DNA of 44,717 bases from Algoriphagus antarcticus (GTDB lineage Bacteria; Bacteroidota; Bacteroidia; Cytophagales; Cyclobacteriaceae): contig NZ_MSSW01000077.1 in NCBI RefSeq assembly GCF_002150685.1, positions 1 to 44,717 of the forward strand. The letters run 5' to 3'. The notes beneath the pieces were generated by a model. That model did not search any database, was not told the origin of the DNA, and saw only the letters and a program-made list of their open reading frames with translations. This document shows, piece after piece, positions 17,487 through 25,462 of the stretch (position 1 is its first letter; every line of letters begins with the position of its first letter). Both the position numbers and the translations under genes were made by a program.

Positions 17487-19958
17487 TTACTCACTTTTAA
17501 TCGACTCCACCGGATTCGCTGTGGCGGATTTCCAAGATTGAATTAATACCGTCATCCAAGCGATGACCAAGGAAATCGAGGCTGTTCCCAAGTAGAACCA
17601 ACTGGAAATTTGGACTTTATTGGCGAATTGGCTCAGCCACTCATTCATCAGATAATAGCCAATTGGTAAGGCGATCAACATCGCAATTCCAACCGGAATC
17701 AAGAATTCGAGGGAAAGCTTTTGAATAATTCCGAATACGGAAGCACCCAGTACTTTGCGAATCCCAATTTCTTTTCGCTTAGACTCAGAAGTGAAAATGG
17801 AAAGTCCCAAAATCCCCAAACAGGAAATCAATAAGGTCAAAACTGCAAATCCGCCCAAAAGCGAACTCGTCTTCTGCTGCTGCTCATATTGAAGATTGAT
17901 GGCCTCGTCGATAAATGAATAATCAAAAGGCAATCCTGGAATTACTGTTTTCCAAGTGGCTTGAAGATCTTCCAGCATCTCTGCATTGAAGTGCGAACTT
18001 GCTTTAATCAGCATGTGCTGACTTCCATTAAATGCTGGATTTTTTACCGGCAGATACACCGTTGGGGCTATCGCAAAACGCAAATCTCGGGTGTGGTAAT
18101 CCTTTACCACACCGACTATATTCCCTTTGTAATTAGAAAAGAGCTGACCATTTTCTTCAGTGTAAACTCGCAGCGGCGCACCAATGGCCTCTTCACTAGA
18201 CTTGCCCAACCAAGCTAAAGCAGCTTCATTTACAATCATAGCTACATTATCCAGCGCGGGGAATTGTTCACGCATCAAATAAGATGTGCCCCCATCTGCA
18301 CTTCCCTCTTCAAATTCGCGTCCTGAAATCATGGGTATTTCCATGGTTTCAAAAAATCCGAAATCCACGTATTGAACATTTATGGCCTGATTATTCCCTT
18401 CTTGCATTTCTGGGTAGTCAACCGATGGATTCCAGCCGGTATCCACACCGGGACGATCACTTACAAATTTCACATTTTGTATCCCAGATATATTCTGAAT
18501 CTCCTGCTTTAAAGTTTCACCATTCTGTGTCGCAAGGTTTCCCATTTTCACAGAAATCAAACCCTCCTTTTCAAAGCCCATGGAGGCATTATTCATGAAA
18601 TCATGCTGAAAATAGGCTACAGTAGCACTGAAAACCAGCAAAGTAGATATAACAAACTGAAACACTACAAGGCTTTTTCTCAGTCCGGATTTCCTTATCC
18701 CTATTCCAGATTGCTTTAGAATCATCTCCGGTTTCAGACTTGACAAGTAAAAGGCTGGGAAAATCCCTGAAACTAAAGCCGAAAGCAGCCAAATCCCAAT
18801 TATAAGGGCTTGTAGCTTTGAATCATGAATGAAATCTACTGGGATGGTCAGCGCTATGGCGGACTCGATGAGGGGAGTAATCAGGATAACTAGAATCAAG
18901 CCAAAGAAAATTGAGATCCCATTTATCAGGATCGATTCCATTAAAAACTGACCGACCAACTGACCTTTTTGAGCTCCATTAACCTTACGAATCCCGATTT
19001 CTTTCATGCGAACTATGGCTCTGGCAGTTGCGAGATTTACGTAATTGATACAAGCTAAAACCAACACAAAAATTCCAATGGAAAGAAATACCCATAAGGT
19101 TTTTGAAGACATCGAGGGAGTCCATTCTCCTTGGAAATCAGGACTCGTATGCACTTCTCCTATAGGTTGCAAATAGTGTACATACGACTTAGCCTCTTCC
19201 TCATTTCTATATTTTGGATTGATCTGTGGAATGGAGCGACTTATTTCTGAAGCCACCTGATTTTCATTCACCTTCAAGTAGGTGTATGTTTGAGGCCACC
19301 AGAAACTCCCAAAGTCAGCAGTTGCAGGAAAATTTTCAGTTGCTTTAAAAGAGACTATACTCGACACAAAGTCAAAGTCCATATGTGAATTGGACGGAGG
19401 GTTTTTCAAAACTCCCCTGATCTCAAAATCAAAGTCGCCGGTCAAAGAAATTACCTGCCCTACCGGATTTTGGTCTCCGAAATACTTCTTCGCGATTCGC
19501 TCTGTAATCACTAGTTGATACGGGGTTTCAAATACACCTTCCCAAGAACCAGCAACAAGCTCAAAGCCAAACAAGCGATCGAAACCATGATCTGCAAAAA
19601 GGAATTTATCCTCTCTGAATCGATCTTCTGGATATAGCCCCTCGGGAGCTTTCGCATAGGTGGAGATCTTAATGATGCTCACTACTTCATCCAGTTTTTC
19701 TCCAAATTCATTTCGTAGCATTGGAGCTACAGCCCCTCCTACCCATGCCCATTGCTGATCATCTTTAACATTCTGAACCACCCTGTAGACTTGATCATCT
19801 TCTGGATGAAAGGAGTCATAAGACTTCTCAAATTTGACAAAAGCCAGCAAGGTGAGAAAACAAGCCAATCCCATAGACAGCCCGAATATATTGATCAAGG
19901 AAAAGACTCGCTGTCTAATCAGACTTCTCCAAGCGATTTTAAAGTAGTTTTTGAGCAT
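17487..19958 (-). CDS. MacB/FtsX-like ABC permease, paralogue 1
   Basis: An 823-residue membrane protein with the doubled MacB layout: one helix near 20-42, a periplasmic domain to about 285, a three-helix FtsX block to about 410, a fifth helix, a second periplasmic domain and a last three-helix FtsX block. The two coupling-helix signatures are KEIGIRKVNGA (319-329) and KEIGIRKVLGAS in the C-terminal half; the tail is ANPVESIKSE. Such permeases usually pair with a LolD/MacB-type ATPase for export or lipoprotein handling; none is encoded here. It is transcribed from a leader of about 300 bases with the shared half-site array and TGGCAC element, and converges on the DUF2911 terminator. The substrate is unknown. 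Confidence 0.9.
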   Translation of the reverse strand: MLKNYFKIAWRSLIRQRVFSLINIFGLSMGLACFLTLLAFVKFEKSYDSFHPEDDQVYRVVQNVKDDQQWAWVGGAVAPMLRNEFGEKLDEVVSIIKISTYAKAPEGLYPEDRFREDKFLFADHGFDRLFGFELVAGSWEGVFETPYQLVITERIAKKYFGDQNPVGQVISLTGDFDFEIRGVLKNPPSNSHMDFDFVSSIVSFKATENFPATADFGSFWWPQTYTYLKVNENQVASEISRSIPQINPKYRNEEEAKSYVHYLQPIGEVHTSPDFQGEWTPSMSSKTLWVFLSIGIFVLVLACINYVNLATARAIVRMKEIGIRKVNGAQKGQLVGQFLMESILINGISIFFGLILVILITPLIESAIALTIPVDFIHDSKLQALIIGIWLLSALVSGIFPAFYLSSLKPEMILKQSGIGIRKSGLRKSLVVFQFVISTLLVFSATVAYFQHDFMNNASMGFEKEGLISVKMGNLATQNGETLKQEIQNISGIQNVKFVSDRPGVDTGWNPSVDYPEMQEGNNQAINVQYVDFGFFETMEIPMISGREFEEGSADGGTSYLMREQFPALDNVAMIVNEAALAWLGKSSEEAIGAPLRVYTEENGQLFSNYKGNIVGVVKDYHTRDLRFAIAPTVYLPVKNPAFNGSQHMLIKASSHFNAEMLEDLQATWKTVIPGLPFDYSFIDEAINLQYEQQQKTSSLLGGFAVLTLLISCLGILGLSIFTSESKRKEIGIRKVLGASVFGIIQKLSLEFLIPVGIAMLIALPIGYYLMNEWLSQFANKVQISSWFYLGTASISLVIAWMTVLIQSWKSATANPVESIKSE

Positions 19959-20030
19959 GGATTTCTTTGGTTAGAAAGTTTGGGGGTTGAATTTTGGCGT
20001 CATTGCTTATCGTTATTTTTGAAGGCCTTT

Positions 20031-20250
20031 ACGTCATTGCGAGGATTTAATAACACACTTAATAATTTACTACACTTCTTCAAATCCGAAGCCCGCCTCC
20101 CGGAGGGCAGGCAATCTGGTTCATACCGATAAGATTGCTTCGACCTGGCTGAGTCTCGTATAGAGTCAACACCTCGTTTCAGGTCTCGCAATGACTTCGC
20201 TGGTCCCGCAATCACGGGACCCTCGCAATGAAGTCTCTGGTATCTCATTG
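20031..20250. repeat. REP-like element in permease 1 leader
   Basis: Outer arms CGTCATTGCGAGG (from 20032) and CTCGCAATGAC (to 20195) enclose an inner pair GAAGC...GCAATCT and AGATTGCTTCG. An inner hairpin GCCTCCCGGAGGGC lies near 20095-20108, and a second hairpin GGTCCCG/CGGGACC lies at 20202-20221. This nested form is that of REP sequences in Bacteroidetes. Confidence 0.7.
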
Positions 20251-20264
20251 ATGTTCTCTATTAT

Positions 20265-20280
20265 TTCCACTTCTGTGCCA
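20265..20280 (-). promoter_or_regulatory. TGGCAC promoter-like element, site A
   Basis: Reads TGGCACAGAAGTGGAA on the minus strand, after a T-rich stretch. The same block occurs before three other permease genes. TGGCAC fits a sigma-54 -24 box, but the expected TTGC -12 box reads TGGA, so the sigma factor is uncertain. Confidence 0.5.
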
Positions 20281-20339
20281 TCAAAAAATAGCCTAAAACA
20301 ATCAATTAAGCACTTTAGAAAAATATTGATTAATTTACT

Positions 20340-20365
20340 CGAACAAAATCGTTCGCTTGCGGGCA
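20340..20365 (-). promoter_or_regulatory. Three-half-site activator array, site A
   Basis: On the plus strand: CGAACA, 4 bases, CGTTCG, 4 bases, CGGGCA. It is 59 bases upstream of the TGGCAC element of permease 1 and aligns with sites B, C and D. Confidence 0.65.
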
Positions 20366-20385
20366 AAGTTGAATCAGGAGGCAAT

Positions 20386-20420
20386 GGGCAGTACTCAGTG
20401 GGCAGAACTCAGTGGGCAGT
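20386..20420. repeat. Short tandem repeat
   Basis: Two and a half copies of a 14-bp unit, GGGCAGWACTCAGT, lie just beyond the half-site array. No function is apparent. Confidence 0.75.
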
Positions 20421-20625
20421 GGATGGTACTTTATTTTAAGTGCTAACCTTTTCCCATTATATCCTAGTTTAAAAGAAACTTCACTTTCTAAGGTTCTTTG
20501 ATCAAATCAATTAGCTAAGGGAAATGTGGTTATATTTTTTTTGTAACTTACTGATAACAAGATTTCTTTGAAATTTTTCAAAGTTCGAAACCAAAACCCA
20601 AGATTTTAAACTAAAAAAACAAAAA

Positions 20626-21009
20626 ATGGAACGACTCAGCAAAGACACCAACGCACTCAACTGGTTTGAAATTCCCGCCACGGACCTAACTCGGGCAAAA
20701 GCTTTCTACGAGAAAATTTTTGAAGTAGAAATGATGGTCATCGATATGATGGATACGAAAATGGCAATGTTTCCCACAGAACCACCTCACTCAGGCGGAG
20801 GACTTGTCCAAGGCCCGGATCATAAACCCAGTAAAGAAGGGGCAGTGATCTACCTCAATGGAAATCCAAATCTTCAGCTCGTCTTGGATCGAATCGAAGC
20901 TGCCGGAGCTGAAATCACCTTGCAAAAAACCAGCATTGGAGAAAGTGGCTTTATGGCCTTTTTTGAAGATTCGGAAGGGAATCTGGTAGGATTACATTCC
21001 GGAGAATGA
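20626..21009 (+). CDS. VOC-superfamily protein
   Basis: A 127-residue VOC-fold protein with NWFEIPATDLTRAKAFYEKI at the start and FFEDSEGNLVGLHS at the end, related to many Bacteroidetes proteins annotated as glyoxalase/bleomycin-resistance-like. Ligand or reaction is unknown. It is the only plus-strand gene between permeases 1 and 2 and is probably monocistronic. It resembles the VOC protein at 12706-13086 but is clearly divergent, so this is not a recent duplication. Confidence 0.82.
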   Translation: MERLSKDTNALNWFEIPATDLTRAKAFYEKIFEVEMMVIDMMDTKMAMFPTEPPHSGGGLVQGPDHKPSKEGAVIYLNGNPNLQLVLDRIEAAGAEITLQKTSIGESGFMAFFEDSEGNLVGLHSGE

Positions 21010-21031
21010 GTATTCACTTCAGTCTAAACCT

Positions 21032-21053
21032 CGGTCTGTGGGGACACAGACCG
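21032..21053. terminator. Hairpin between convergent VOC and permease 2 genes
   Basis: A perfect 9-bp stem CGGTCTGTG/CACAGACCG with a 4-base loop lies 22 bases after the VOC stop. T runs are present only some 12 bases later, so it may be a terminator or a repeat; similar GGTCTGTR hairpins lie near 39990 and 44590. Confidence 0.5.
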
Positions 21054-21137
21054 AAATCATTACATTTTTTACCCCAACCTAAGTTTTGGATTTAGGTTAA
21101 TTTTAAATTCTTCATTCAGCATTTTACATTCCTTTTT

Positions 21138-23549
21138 CTACTCGCTTTTCAAACTATTCACAGGGTTTGCCTGGGCAGCTTGATAGGCGATGATCCCTAC
21201 AATGACTGCTGTGAATGCAAAAGTCATCAAACCAATGGAAGCGAAGACAAATTGATTGATTTCGATCCGGTAAGCAAAATTAGAAAGCCATGAATTCGCC
21301 GCGTAGTAGGCAATTGGCCAAGCAATCAGGAAAGCAATGCCGACTAAGATCAAGTATTCTTTGGTAGCCGATTGGATGATTGAAAAGACGGAAGCTCCTA
21401 GCACCTTTCGTATCCCAATTTCTTTTTTTCGAGCCATCGTCAAGAAGATGGTAATCCCAATGATTCCTAAGGCAGCAAGGAAAACTGCAATAATATTAAA
21501 GTAAAGAAGCAAGTCGGCAGTCTGTCGATCTTGAGCATAAAGCTGGCTCACATTTTCGCTGAGGAATTCAAGTTCCAAAGGAAACGGCTCATCCAAATCA
21601 CTATAGATTGAATTCACAGCAGCTAAAACGGCGGCAGCATTTTCAGGATAATAGGAAACTATACTTCGCCCATCCATTTCAACATTTTCATAGATAGTCA
21701 AGAAATAAGGTTCAACTTTTTCATGAAGGGAAAAGAGATTAATATCTTCGAAAATCCCCCCAATAGTAAATGGAAACCCAATTTGTCCCGATTCTTCATC
21801 GGTATACTCAGGCTCGGTGACGATCTGCATACCAATCAGATCCTCCGCAGTTATCCCTTTTAGGTTTGCATATTTCTCTGCGGCCGTGCGATTGATAAGG
21901 GTAGTTCGGGCTCCAGGTTTTTCCTTGAGCGTAGTCTCCAATTCGTATGCTTTGATTCCTTCGAAGTCCAAATACAATTGGTTGGAATCATCAAAAACAG
22001 TCTCCAATCCCTCAAGCTGATAGGTCCCTTGATTGAATGATTGAATCCCAAAAGAACTCCCATTCCCAACCGCGATCACTCCAGAGATTTGCCGAAGTCT
22101 TTGCTGAAAAACTCCCCGATTTTCCGGTGAAGAGTAGGTATAAAGTATCCCTTTCTTCTTGTATCCGATATCTTTTCCTTCCACAAATAGAAGCTGTTGG
22201 GATATGAAATAGGAAACACAGCTAATGGCAATCAAAAGTACAAACTGACTGATCACCAAATATTTTCGAATAGGGAATTGCTGGAAGCTAGACTGCTTTA
22301 GATCTTCTTTGAAAAGACTGACTGCGCCCCTCATGCTCAAGTAAATCGCCGGGGATAAACTTGCCAATATGCCCACCAGAATTGCCAAAACTAATAAGGT
22401 CAAAAAGGTCATCGGCTCAGTGATTAGATTATTGGAAATCGCCGTCCCCATCAATGCATTGAATTGAGGGATTACCAAGGAAATCAGAAGTCCAACAAAA
22501 GGGAGAGCAATCAGTGAAAGTAAAACTCCCTCCATCAAAAACTGAGTGGTGATCATGGAATTTTGAGCTCCCATGGCTTTCCTGACTCCGATTGTTTTAC
22601 TTTCTTTTGATTTAATAGCCAGTGTAAGGTTGGCATAATTAAAAATTGTTATTACCAGAATAAAGCCTGCAAAAAAGCCGATTAGGGTAATGTAATTGGT
22701 ATTCCCGGGAGTTTTCGACTCGTAGAGAATATTCGAGTTGAGGTGAATATCTTGGATTGGTTGAAGGTAGTGCCCGGCATATAACTCCTCTTTTGCAAGC
22801 CGTGGGTTGAAGCCTGCGATGGTTTTATTTAGTTGACTTTCAACTTCTTTGAAATCGCTTTTTTCACTGGTCTGAACATAAATTCTACTGCCCCAATAAT
22901 CAATGCGACCTGAACTTATGGCAACCTGAAAATCAAAGTGAGAATTGAGAGGAACATCTTGAATAATTGCTGCAAGCTCATAGTCTTCACCACCAATCTG
23001 CACAGAACTATTGATTAGACCTGACTGCGATGAATAGTCTGGACCAAAGAGCTTTTCGGCAACCGAAGCTGTGAGCATTACTTTTTTATTGCCAGAGGAG
23101 AAGCTCTCCAAAGTCCCTAGAATTGGCTCCCAAGTAAACATATTTACAAAACCAGCTGGCGTATTGGTAGTCAAAATCCCATCGTTTTGAATTTTACTTT
23201 CTCCCGACCGGATAAACTCTGTATTAGGTGAAGTAATAAATTGAGTAATGTTCTCAATTCCCGGGGATGATTTAAAAGTTTCAGCTTGTCCTTGCTGGGA
23301 TTCAGCTGTATCATCAGACCAATTCGAGAATCCTATCACACTGTAATCCTGAGAACGGTAGGTTCGAGCTAGTCGATAGATTTGATCGGAATTTTCATGA
23401 AAGCTTTCATAACTGTTTTCAAAACTGATGTAAGAAATGCCTACGTAGGCTACAAACAGACCGGCAACCAAACTCATCAAGTTTAAAGCGGTGAATTTTC
23501 GATTTCTCAAATATCCGCGAAAAGCAATTTTAAGGTAGTTTTTGAACAT
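21138..23549 (-). CDS. MacB/FtsX-like ABC permease, paralogue 2 (divergent)
   Basis: An 803-residue permease with the same two-half layout as its paralogues, but the most divergent of the seven. The first coupling signature reads SKTIGVRKAMGA instead of KEVGIRKxxGA, and the first helix lacks the GLxMGxxC pattern seen in most of the others. The C-terminal signature KEIGIRKVLGAS and the tail ANPVNSLKSE are intact. It has its own leader with half-site array and TGGCAT element (site B) behind the 191-residue protein gene, so it is a one-gene unit or follows that gene by read-through. No ATPase partner gene is adjacent. Confidence 0.89.
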   Translation of the reverse strand: MFKNYLKIAFRGYLRNRKFTALNLMSLVAGLFVAYVGISYISFENSYESFHENSDQIYRLARTYRSQDYSVIGFSNWSDDTAESQQGQAETFKSSPGIENITQFITSPNTEFIRSGESKIQNDGILTTNTPAGFVNMFTWEPILGTLESFSSGNKKVMLTASVAEKLFGPDYSSQSGLINSSVQIGGEDYELAAIIQDVPLNSHFDFQVAISSGRIDYWGSRIYVQTSEKSDFKEVESQLNKTIAGFNPRLAKEELYAGHYLQPIQDIHLNSNILYESKTPGNTNYITLIGFFAGFILVITIFNYANLTLAIKSKESKTIGVRKAMGAQNSMITTQFLMEGVLLSLIALPFVGLLISLVIPQFNALMGTAISNNLITEPMTFLTLLVLAILVGILASLSPAIYLSMRGAVSLFKEDLKQSSFQQFPIRKYLVISQFVLLIAISCVSYFISQQLLFVEGKDIGYKKKGILYTYSSPENRGVFQQRLRQISGVIAVGNGSSFGIQSFNQGTYQLEGLETVFDDSNQLYLDFEGIKAYELETTLKEKPGARTTLINRTAAEKYANLKGITAEDLIGMQIVTEPEYTDEESGQIGFPFTIGGIFEDINLFSLHEKVEPYFLTIYENVEMDGRSIVSYYPENAAAVLAAVNSIYSDLDEPFPLELEFLSENVSQLYAQDRQTADLLLYFNIIAVFLAALGIIGITIFLTMARKKEIGIRKVLGASVFSIIQSATKEYLILVGIAFLIAWPIAYYAANSWLSNFAYRIEINQFVFASIGLMTFAFTAVIVGIIAYQAAQANPVNSLKSE

Positions 23550-23558
23550 GGTTTTATT

Positions 23559-23629
23559 GGTTGTCGGTTGTCAGTTGTGAGTTTTGGGTTGTCAGTTGGG
23601 GGTTGTCGGTTTTGGGTTGTCGGTTGTCA
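23559..23629. repeat. GT-rich degenerate tandem repeat
   Basis: Repeated GGTTGTCAGTTG / GGTTGTCGGTTT words, about six imperfect units, begin 10 bases upstream of the permease 2 start codon. Any transcript of the gene would carry it in its 5' leader. Confidence 0.75.
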
Positions 23630-23637
23630 TTACTATT

Positions 23638-23840
23638 CATCATTGCAAGGATTTTATACTAAGCTTAACGGTTACCAGATCATTACAAATCTGAAGCCCG
23701 CCTCCCGGAGGACAGGCAATCTACTTCAAAGTTTGATATTGCCTGCCTCCCGAAGGGATGGCTTCAACCTGGCTGAGCCTCGTGTAAATTCAATATTCTA
23801 TTTCAGTCCCGGAATGACGTCGCTGGTTTCATTGTGACGT
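23638..23840. repeat. REP-like element in permease 2 leader
   Basis: Shares GAAGCCCGCCTCCCGGAGG, GGCAATCT, CCTGGCTGAG and GGAATGACGTCGCTGG with the element in the permease 1 leader, here with an extra inverted GCCTGCCTCCCG block near 23741. It lies between the promoter-like element and the start codon. Confidence 0.7.
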
Positions 23841-23849
23841 ATGAAATTA

Positions 23850-23865
23850 TCCCACTTCTATGCCA
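23850..23865 (-). promoter_or_regulatory. TGGCAT promoter-like element, site B
   Basis: Reads TGGCATAGAAGTGGGA on the minus strand, with the same T-rich approach as at sites A and D. Confidence 0.5.
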
Positions 23866-23924
23866 TCAAAAAATAGCCTGAATACATTAAAAAGAGCTTT
23901 TCTTAAAATCTAAAATAGTCACCT

Positions 23925-23950
23925 CGAACAAAACTGTCCGCTTGCGGGCA
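23925..23950 (-). promoter_or_regulatory. Three-half-site activator array, site B
   Basis: CGAACA, 4 bases, TGTCCG, 4 bases, CGGGCA on the plus strand: the best-preserved copy, in which the last two half-sites form a nearly perfect TGTCCG-N4-CGGGCA dyad. It is 59 bases from the TGGCAT element. Confidence 0.65.
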
Positions 23951-24068
23951 AAGTTGATTCTGGAGGTCGAACGCAGTTGACAATTGCCGAGCATAAGTTG
24001 GAGCAAAAAGGTAATATGGAGTAAAATTTTCCTGCTTTGAATATTCCCAACCTTGTCCAGTTTTGAAA

Positions 24069-24644
24069 TTAAATACTCAACCTTTTCATCACCAATTCAT
24101 CAATTTTTTCAAAAAGTTGTTTTGGGTGACGGGTTCTCCAGCTAATATCGTTCAGGGTACCTCCCATGACCAAATATTGATCGATCCCGAATTTGCTCAT
24201 TTCGACCAAGACATGATCGCGCAAGTTTAATACGGCAATCCAGCCATCTTCCAATTCATCTTGCCATTCATCGTAATAATCATCGGCATCCAAATCGGCG
24301 TGAAAATTCAGCAGATTTTCACAAATCAGAATGTATTTAGTAATCCCCTCTTCGATCATCAATTCAATAACCCCACGTTTTAACGTCATAATGTCGTTAT
24401 GCAAAAGGTCATTCCATTCTCCCATGAGTTCGATTACTGCAAAACCATCGGTGTAATCCACATAAATAACTTTCAGAAAAAGTGTTTCGCTATCAATATT
24501 GTCCCATTGGGGGTGAATCAGAAAATTATAGATCTGATCTGTAAAGTGAACCTCACTGTTTTGATAACCAAAAAAAGGGGACTGTGGATCCTCTGAAGCT
24601 ACATATAGGTGTCTCCAGTTGAAGTATGGTTCGAGTGTATGCAT
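24069..24644 (-). CDS. Uncharacterised 191-residue protein, copy 1
   Basis: A soluble acidic protein with no recognised catalytic motif or signal peptide (starts MHTLEPYFNWRHLY). It contains a hydrophobic central strand-rich part (LFLKVIYVDYTDGFAVIELM, KYILICENLLNF) and an acidic stretch DLDADDYYDEWQDELED. I recognise it as a conserved Bacteroidetes hypothetical of unknown function. It is about 89% identical (some 21 differences by hand count) to the protein at 43914-44489. ATG at 24644 is chosen because both copies share it; an upstream GTG at 24680 in the same frame would add 12 residues with CACQYC, but the other copy has a stop there. The gene ends about 120 bases before a half-site array and permease gene, an arrangement repeated at copy 2. 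Confidence 0.75.
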   Translation of the reverse strand: MHTLEPYFNWRHLYVASEDPQSPFFGYQNSEVHFTDQIYNFLIHPQWDNIDSETLFLKVIYVDYTDGFAVIELMGEWNDLLHNDIMTLKRGVIELMIEEGITKYILICENLLNFHADLDADDYYDEWQDELEDGWIAVLNLRDHVLVEMSKFGIDQYLVMGGTLNDISWRTRHPKQLFEKIDELVMKRLSI

Positions 24645-24963
24645 AAGATTCGAACAGTATTGGCAGGCGCAAAGTTGCACCCTGCGACTGCACCTCGTTA
24701 TTAATGATCACTTGGATTTCAATATTATGCTTTCCAGGAATTGTCGGAATAGGTATAGCGATGTGGCTCATGTTTTTAGAAGTTTAGTATTTTGTCATAC
24801 GTTTCGAGCACTCAGTACTTTATTTTAGCTCCTAAAAACACACTAAGCTTAGTTTGTAACTAATCCTATCTATTTCTAGGCAATTGGAATTTTATAACTT
24901 TAGACCTGCGCAAAAGCAAAGTTGGCAAACCTGAAACATCTTACATATTCTTCAAACTCACCT
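24645..24963. other. Gap upstream of 191-residue protein copy 1
   Basis: A 319-base gap between divergent genes. Near 24771 on the minus strand a short frame begins MSHIAIPIPTIPGKHNIEIQ; it overlaps the 191-residue gene in another frame and could be the 5' fragment of a lost small gene. The rest is AT-rich with no clear element. Confidence 0.35.
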
Positions 24964-25296
24964 ATGAAAAGCCTAAATCAAAACCGCTTGAAAGTATTTA
25001 CTCTAGTGAGTTTAGTAAGCTTATCGATTCCTCTTTCGATATATGTATTGTGGATCTGTATTTTTGATTTAGGGGCTACCCAAGCCGAAAGAGTAGCTAT
25101 TTTTCAAAGTTACTTTCCGGATTTTCTTCATGGAAGATGGGGCACAACCCTTCTCAGTATGTTTTTCTGTATTGTATCAATTATTCTCAGTAACATGAGT
25201 CTGAAGCTACCGCAGAAAATATGGAGGATTTTGAATTATACAGTACTGGTTATTAGCAGCTTGTTGCTGGGATTGAATGTGTTCTCAATGATGTAG
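24964..25296 (+). CDS. Small membrane protein, unknown function
   Basis: A 110-residue hydrophobic protein from the ATG at 24964 (a TTG at 24922 would extend it by 14 residues that look untranslated). Three membrane helices are predicted at about 10-33, 60-77 and 88-108, separated by a hydrophilic loop (TQAERVAIFQSYFPD). I do not recognise a family. It is the only plus-strand gene in the permease block and is convergent with permease 3. Confidence 0.55.
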   Translation: MKSLNQNRLKVFTLVSLVSLSIPLSIYVLWICIFDLGATQAERVAIFQSYFPDFLHGRWGTTLLSMFFCIVSIILSNMSLKLPQKIWRILNYTVLVISSLLLGLNVFSMM

Positions 25297-25462
25297 GCCT
25301 ACATTTCCACTAAGTATAGCCAATAACTCCGCTTCTCTATTTAATTGAATTTGTAGCTACCCGCTTTAGGTTTCAGCTTTTTGATTTCAGCTTTCTGACT
25401 TCTAAAATCATACCTGCTAAACCCTTTCAGACTTCTCACTTCAACTTTCTGACTTTTCACCT

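Larger units (their letters stand above)
19959..20625. other. Permease 1 leader and upstream gap
   Basis: A 667-base gap with no convincing gene. From the permease start outward it holds a REP-like repeat (20031-20250), the TGGCAC element (20265-20280), the half-site array (20340-20365) and a 14-bp tandem repeat (20386-20420). Beyond about 20430 it is AT-rich and serves as upstream region of the plus-strand VOC gene. Confidence 0.6.
23550..24068. other. Permease 2 leader
   Basis: A 519-base gap with no gene. From the permease outward: a GT-rich tandem stretch (23559-23629), a REP-like element (23638-23840), the TGGCAT element (23850-23865), the half-site array (23925-23950), and about 118 bases of AT-rich sequence up to the end of the 191-residue protein gene. 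Confidence 0.6.

Noticed and set aside
20191..20439. Open frame in the permease 1 leader as a gene
   Set aside because: It runs through the REP-like element, the promoter-like element and the half-site array, which explain the sequence; the translation looks random.
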